Source: DASXMX01 sp036495445
GTDB lineage: Bacteria; Planctomycetota; Phycisphaerae; Tepidisphaerales; Tepidisphaeraceae
Reading direction: 5' to 3'
NCBI GenBank assembly: GCA_036495445.1
Contig: DASXMX010000068.1
Location: 1-9,952, forward strand
DNA: 9,952 nt
The notes under the pieces are model-generated. The model saw nothing but the letters and a program-made list of their open reading frames with translations. It made no database searches and was not told the origin of the DNA. Every line of letters begins with the position of its first letter. The stretch's first letter is position 1. A program made the translations under genes and the position numbers. Of the stretch, positions 6,608-9,952 are shown in pieces.

Positions 6608-6632
6608 ATTGACCTTCCCGTTCGATCCCCGC

Positions 6633-9110
6633 ATGTTGGGCCGCCAGATGCGTGCTGCCTCCGCCTCGCCATCCAAAGCCACTGCTGAGTCGCGGTCGGG
6701 GAATCGGTTGAAGCTTCCCGGGCGTCGCGCCGTTGGGCCGTTGTTGCTTTACCTTTTGATGGCGCTGGGGCTGCTTTATCCCTATCGCACCAACGCCCTG
6801 AGGCCGACCGGCGACATGCGGGTGGTGATGTCGCTGACGCTGCAGGCGGACCATGCGCTGCGCGAGGGGCAGTTCCCGATCCGCGTCGGGCCGGAGTGTT
6901 TGGGCGGGATGGATTTCCCGGCGTTCCAGTTCTACGGGAACCTGCCGTACGCGGTGACCGGCGCACTCAGCATCCTGCTGCACAATCCGTATACCGCCTG
7001 GAAGATCGCCTGCCTGGCCTCCCTGGTTTGCGCCGGGTATTTCATGATGCGGTTGGGCCGGTGGCTCAGCGGCAGCGAGCGGGCCGGGGTGCTGGCCGGG
7101 GCGGCGTACCTGTGCGCGCCGTACCTCCTGGCCGATCTCAACGCCCGGGGCGCGTTCGCCGAGATGATGGCGTTCTGCCTCCTGCCCGCCGCGTTCTACG
7201 CGACGGTTCGATGCCTTGGATTCGGCGATATTGTTTGTAGGGGCACACGGCGTGTGCCCTCCGCTCGTAGGGGCGTACGGCCGTACGCCCAGGGCACACC
7301 GCCGTGTGCCCCTACAGGGGAATACCGGGGGATGGAATTGAAGGCCGGGCACCCGACGATTGACGGAATTCGGCACGTTCTCTGGTGCGCGCTGGCCTGG
7401 ACCGCCATCGGCCTCACGCACAACATCACCTATCTCTACGGCGTCCTCTTCACCGGGCTGTTTTGCCTGCCGTTCCTCCTCTCCCGCCGCGGGAAATCCC
7501 GGGCGCTTCGGCTCATCCTCGCGGGCGTGCTCCACGCGGCGATGATGCTCTGGTATGTCCTGCCGCAGCTCCGCCTGATGAACGTCCTGGGGATCGCGGC
7601 CCAATCGTTCGATCCCTTCACCCTCTCGCCGCTCACGCGTCTGCCCATTCTGCTCGCCCCGGTTTTGACCACCACACTGGACGGAATCAGCACGCCCAAT
7701 CTCGGCCTGCAGGTCGGCTGGCCGATCCTCGCCGGGGTGGTCCTGGCACTCATGGGTCTTGTCATTCGTCGTCGCACGGCCGCCGCCCGCCGGCTGATGA
7801 TCGTGCTGTGTCTGGCCGGGTTTGCGGTCGCGTTCTTCATGGTCTGGTCGCCGTTCGATTTCTGGAGGTATCTGCCGAAGACGTCCTGGTTCGTGCAGTT
7901 TCCGTATCGGATGCTGATCTTCGCGACGCTCTTCGGGTCGGGCCTGCTCGCGTTCGGGCTGGCGCGGTTGTTCCTCAAGCGTGTGCCGACTTGGGCGATG
8001 CTGGTCGGCCTAGCGGGCGTTGGGCTTGCCGCGTCCACCTACATCCCCCGCGGCCAGGCGCAGTGGACCGATTTCGTCCCCTGGCTGTACGCCCACCCGC
8101 AGGTGGACGAAATGACCGAATACCTGATCCAGCCCCAGACGCTTGCCGCGACGAACGTCACCGACGCCGATCCGGCGAACATCGATTGGAACGCGCGCCT
8201 CGCACAGGTCGCGTCCCACCCCGGCAACGGCCCGACCCCCCGCGCCGGCATTCCGAAATCGCAAGTCCGTTACGGCCCGCAAACCCACCTCGATTACCTC
8301 GCCACCGGCCCGACGTGGCTCGAGGTGCCGGTCTTCTACTATCCCGGCCTGCTCGACGTGCGCGACAACGGCCGCCGGGTCGACTATTACAATGCCGGCC
8401 GGTTCGTGGCGCTCCGCCTCGATCCGGGGCCTCACAAGATCTCCATCTCATTTGTCGGCGTCCGATGGGCCAATTACGTCAGCCTCCTCGCGTGGATCGG
8501 CGTGCTCGCAGGCTTGGTCTTGCCGGCCTTGCGTCATCTGCCTGATCGGATTCGCGCCATGCGGACTGGCTGGGCAACGCCCACCTCCGTGCCCTTCCCG
8601 GCGACAGAGGCAATGGCAGGATTTGCGTTATTGCTGTTTTTCGCGGCGCTCACGAACTATAGGCCGCTGTGGCAATGGCTCAATCCGCAGCCGTCCGTTC
8701 GCCTGATCGCCACTCCCAGCAAGGAGCCGCCGGAGAACGCGTTTGACGACGACCCCAACACCGCGTGGGTCGCGGCCGACAGCAAACCGGCCATCCTCGT
8801 CGTCGAACTCGACCGTCCCGTGACGCTCCACGGCTTCGTCCTGGAGCCGCGGATCACGCGAATGAACGAGTGCTGGAAACACGTGTCGGTTCGCCTGCTG
8901 AACGGCGGCCAGGCGATGTACAGCGGCGCCTTCGATTTTCCAAACGCCGCGAGGGACCCGCAGGAGACGATCGCCATCCAGCCCGTCGCCGTGGATCGTC
9001 TAGAGATGTGGTTCTCCGAGCCCGTCCTCACGCTTCCCGATGGGACCCACATGTCCCCCGATCAGGTGAACCCGGGATATCGGGAGATCCGCATCTTGTG
9101 GGGCGAATAG
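6633..9110 (+). CDS. PTPS-related multi-pass membrane protein with C-terminal F5/8 type C-like domain
   Basis: A protein of about 825 residues. The N-terminal two-thirds is strongly hydrophobic with many membrane helices and shows the pattern of the '6-pyruvoyl-tetrahydropterin synthase related' membrane domain: PTGDMRVVMSLT (58-69), GQFPIRV, then FQFYGNLPYAVTGALS (98-113), YLCAPYLLADLNARGAFAE (159-177) and LTHNITYLYG (261-270). These proteins resemble GT-C-fold glycosyltransferases, but activity is unproven. From about residue 688, sequence such as ENAFDDDPNTAWVAAD and AILVVELDRPVTLHGFVLEP is typical of discoidin/F5-8C sugar-binding domains and would face outside. Residues about 202-228 come from an inserted palindrome. 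ATG 6633 or ATG 6648 is the likely start, since the longer version from TTG 6489 crosses hairpins. Possible role: cell-surface glycan or glycoprotein assembly. Confidence 0.8.
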   Translation: MLGRQMRAASASPSKATAESRSGNRLKLPGRRAVGPLLLYLLMALGLLYPYRTNALRPTGDMRVVMSLTLQADHALREGQFPIRVGPECLGGMDFPAFQFYGNLPYAVTGALSILLHNPYTAWKIACLASLVCAGYFMMRLGRWLSGSERAGVLAGAAYLCAPYLLADLNARGAFAEMMAFCLLPAAFYATVRCLGFGDIVCRGTRRVPSARRGVRPYAQGTPPCAPTGEYRGMELKAGHPTIDGIRHVLWCALAWTAIGLTHNITYLYGVLFTGLFCLPFLLSRRGKSRALRLILAGVLHAAMMLWYVLPQLRLMNVLGIAAQSFDPFTLSPLTRLPILLAPVLTTTLDGISTPNLGLQVGWPILAGVVLALMGLVIRRRTAAARRLMIVLCLAGFAVAFFMVWSPFDFWRYLPKTSWFVQFPYRMLIFATLFGSGLLAFGLARLFLKRVPTWAMLVGLAGVGLAASTYIPRGQAQWTDFVPWLYAHPQVDEMTEYLIQPQTLAATNVTDADPANIDWNARLAQVASHPGNGPTPRAGIPKSQVRYGPQTHLDYLATGPTWLEVPVFYYPGLLDVRDNGRRVDYYNAGRFVALRLDPGPHKISISFVGVRWANYVSLLAWIGVLAGLVLPALRHLPDRIRAMRTGWATPTSVPFPATEAMAGFALLLFFAALTNYRPLWQWLNPQPSVRLIATPSKEPPENAFDDDPNTAWVAADSKPAILVVELDRPVTLHGFVLEPRITRMNECWKHVSVRLLNGGQAMYSGAFDFPNAARDPQETIAIQPVAVDRLEMWFSEPVLTLPDGTHMSPDQVNPGYREIRILWGE
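7236..7316. repeat. 81-base triple palindrome inserted in frame in the membrane-protein gene
   Basis: Three palindromic modules sit side by side. Module one (7241-7259) is a perfect 9-1-9 palindrome, GGGCACACG and its complement around one G. Module two (7271-7290) is a perfect 20-base palindrome centred on CGGCCG. Module three (7291-7315) is the inverse copy of 7237-7260 with one extra base. Modules one and two both begin GTAGGGGC. The outer ends pair from 7236 to 7316, making 81 bases, exactly 27 codons, so the host gene stays in frame. The encoded peptide is Arg/Pro/Gly-rich with three cysteines nearby and lies in a loop between two membrane helices. Confidence 0.85.
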
Positions 9111-9127
9111 TTGCGTCGACCGTTCGA

Positions 9128-9952
9128 TCACTGCGGCGGCACGTCGAAGTAGCTGCCCTGGACGGGCACGTAGTCACCGCCGCAGTTCACGCCCTGCGGG
9201 ACGGCGGAGGGGCCGTTGCCGACGATCGAGACGCCGCCATTGCCGGTGATGCTCAGCGAGGTGGTGCCCTCGTTGATCACGCTCCCGGTGATCGTGCCGG
9301 CGGCGTTGCCGGACATGGCGATCTGGCCGGCGATGATGCATCCGCCGATCGTGCCGAAGTTGCCGCTCATGCTGACGCTGCTGTACGGGGCGAGGATGAA
9401 CGCGTTGCTCAATGCCAGCTCCCCGGCCGGGAACAGGGTGCCAGGGAGCGTGTTCATCGGAGAGACGGCGACCTGTCCCGACAGGCTGATCGCGTTGGTG
9501 CTGAGCGTGCCGACGGTGGCGCTGCAGTCGCTGACGATCACGCCCTGGATGATGCTCTTGCCGGCGATCGTGACGCTGCAGGGCGACTGCAGATATAGCA
9601 CGCCCTGGATCGTGACGTTGCTGAGCGTGTACGTGCCCGGGGGCATCGTGACATTAGCCAAGATGCTGCTGCCCGGGACGTAAGGGTTGGTCGCGTACTG
9701 GGCATAGATGGTCGGGTCGACATAGGGGAAGTTGGGCGCGGCCACGCCGGAGTGAACGTGCTGGGCGAAGTTGGGGCTGGTCGAGGGATAGCTCGCGATC
9801 GTGCCGCCGGCGTAGCTGTTGACCAGCGCCGGGTTCACGTAGGAGTAATCGCCCGAGACGCTGGCGCCCGTGCCGCTGAACGTGAGCCCGCTGGGGCCGG
9901 CGGCGGCGCAGAGCACGCTGCCGTTGCCGCTGGGCGCGCCGGTGATCGACGC
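9128..9952 (-). CDS. Repetitive beta-helix-like surface protein, C-terminal part (partial)
   Basis: The frame is open to the window edge, so the N-terminus is missing; 274 residues are visible, ending in TGA at 9128-9130. The sequence is rich in Ser, Gly, Thr, Ala and Val with short repeated strand-turn units, for example MPPGTYTLSNVTIQGVLYL, VTIAGKSIIQGVIVSDC, SVSMSGNFGTIGGCIIAGQ and IAMSGNAAGTITGSVIN. This pattern suggests a right-handed beta-helix or similar solenoid on an exported protein. It resembles the C-terminal region of planctomycete PilX-like/DUF7305-type pilus-associated proteins, but that link is from memory of the style and is unconfirmed. Several cysteines are spaced as if they could form disulfides. 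It is convergent with the membrane-protein gene, with 17 bases between the two stops and no visible terminator. Confidence 0.7.
   Translation of the reverse strand, partial: ASITGAPSGNGSVLCAAAGPSGLTFSGTGASVSGDYSYVNPALVNSYAGGTIASYPSTSPNFAQHVHSGVAAPNFPYVDPTIYAQYATNPYVPGSSILANVTMPPGTYTLSNVTIQGVLYLQSPCSVTIAGKSIIQGVIVSDCSATVGTLSTNAISLSGQVAVSPMNTLPGTLFPAGELALSNAFILAPYSSVSMSGNFGTIGGCIIAGQIAMSGNAAGTITGSVINEGTTSLSITGNGGVSIVGNGPSAVPQGVNCGGDYVPVQGSYFDVPPQ

Noticed and set aside
6489..6632. N-terminal extension of the large membrane protein from TTG 6489
   Set aside because: It runs through a cluster of hairpins and gives a low-complexity Arg/Pro-rich peptide; the membrane domain starts well after ATG 6633.
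7237..7315. CRISPR-like or terminator-like reading of the GTAGGGGC repeats
   Set aside because: There are only two direct and one inverted copies with no uniform spacers, and no T-run; the modules are palindromes nested in an open coding frame.

Overview
The window is GC-rich bacterial DNA that most resembles a member of the Planctomycetota, probably a Phycisphaerae-like lineage. The pointers are the gene order folP - cdaA - ybbR, a membrane protein with the CxxCGYDLxG...CxxCG zinc ribbon that is frequent in planctomycete hypothetical proteins, few Shine-Dalgarno sequences, several TTG/GTG starts, and many short palindromic repeats. This assignment is inference; there is no rRNA or other marker gene here to fix it.

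Layout. Bases 1-160 hold a small repeat hairpin and a strong sigma70-type promoter. A GNAT acetyltransferase (174-623) follows, then a palindromic spacer, dihydropteroate synthase folP (781-1647), the membrane diadenylate cyclase cdaA (1739-2569), a large inverted repeat (2583-2676), and a CdaR/YbbR-like gene (2689-3859) whose frame is broken by one base. A 257-base spacer with a 51-base palindrome precedes proA (4117-5388), which looks leaderless. Next come a zinc-ribbon membrane protein of unknown function (5464-6438), a spacer packed with hairpins, and a large multi-pass membrane protein of the PTPS-related family with a discoidin-like C-terminus (6633-9110). The last gene is on the minus strand, convergent with it and cut by the window edge: a repetitive, probably secreted beta-helix-like protein (9128-9952).

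How the genes relate. cdaA and ybbR form the known c-di-AMP synthesis pair: a membrane-bound cyclase and its membrane-anchored partner/regulator. folP lies directly upstream on the same strand and could share a transcript. proA is an isolated proline-biosynthesis gene with no proB nearby. The remaining genes show no obvious pathway link.

The most unusual signals are an 81-base triple palindrome lodged in frame inside the membrane-protein gene (7236-7316), the change of the usual DGA metal-binding motif to D-L-G in CdaA, the single-base frameshift in ybbR, and several different palindromic repeat types in the gene junctions. I found no tRNA, rRNA, CRISPR array, transposase or other defence or mobile-element gene, and no convincing novel multi-gene system.
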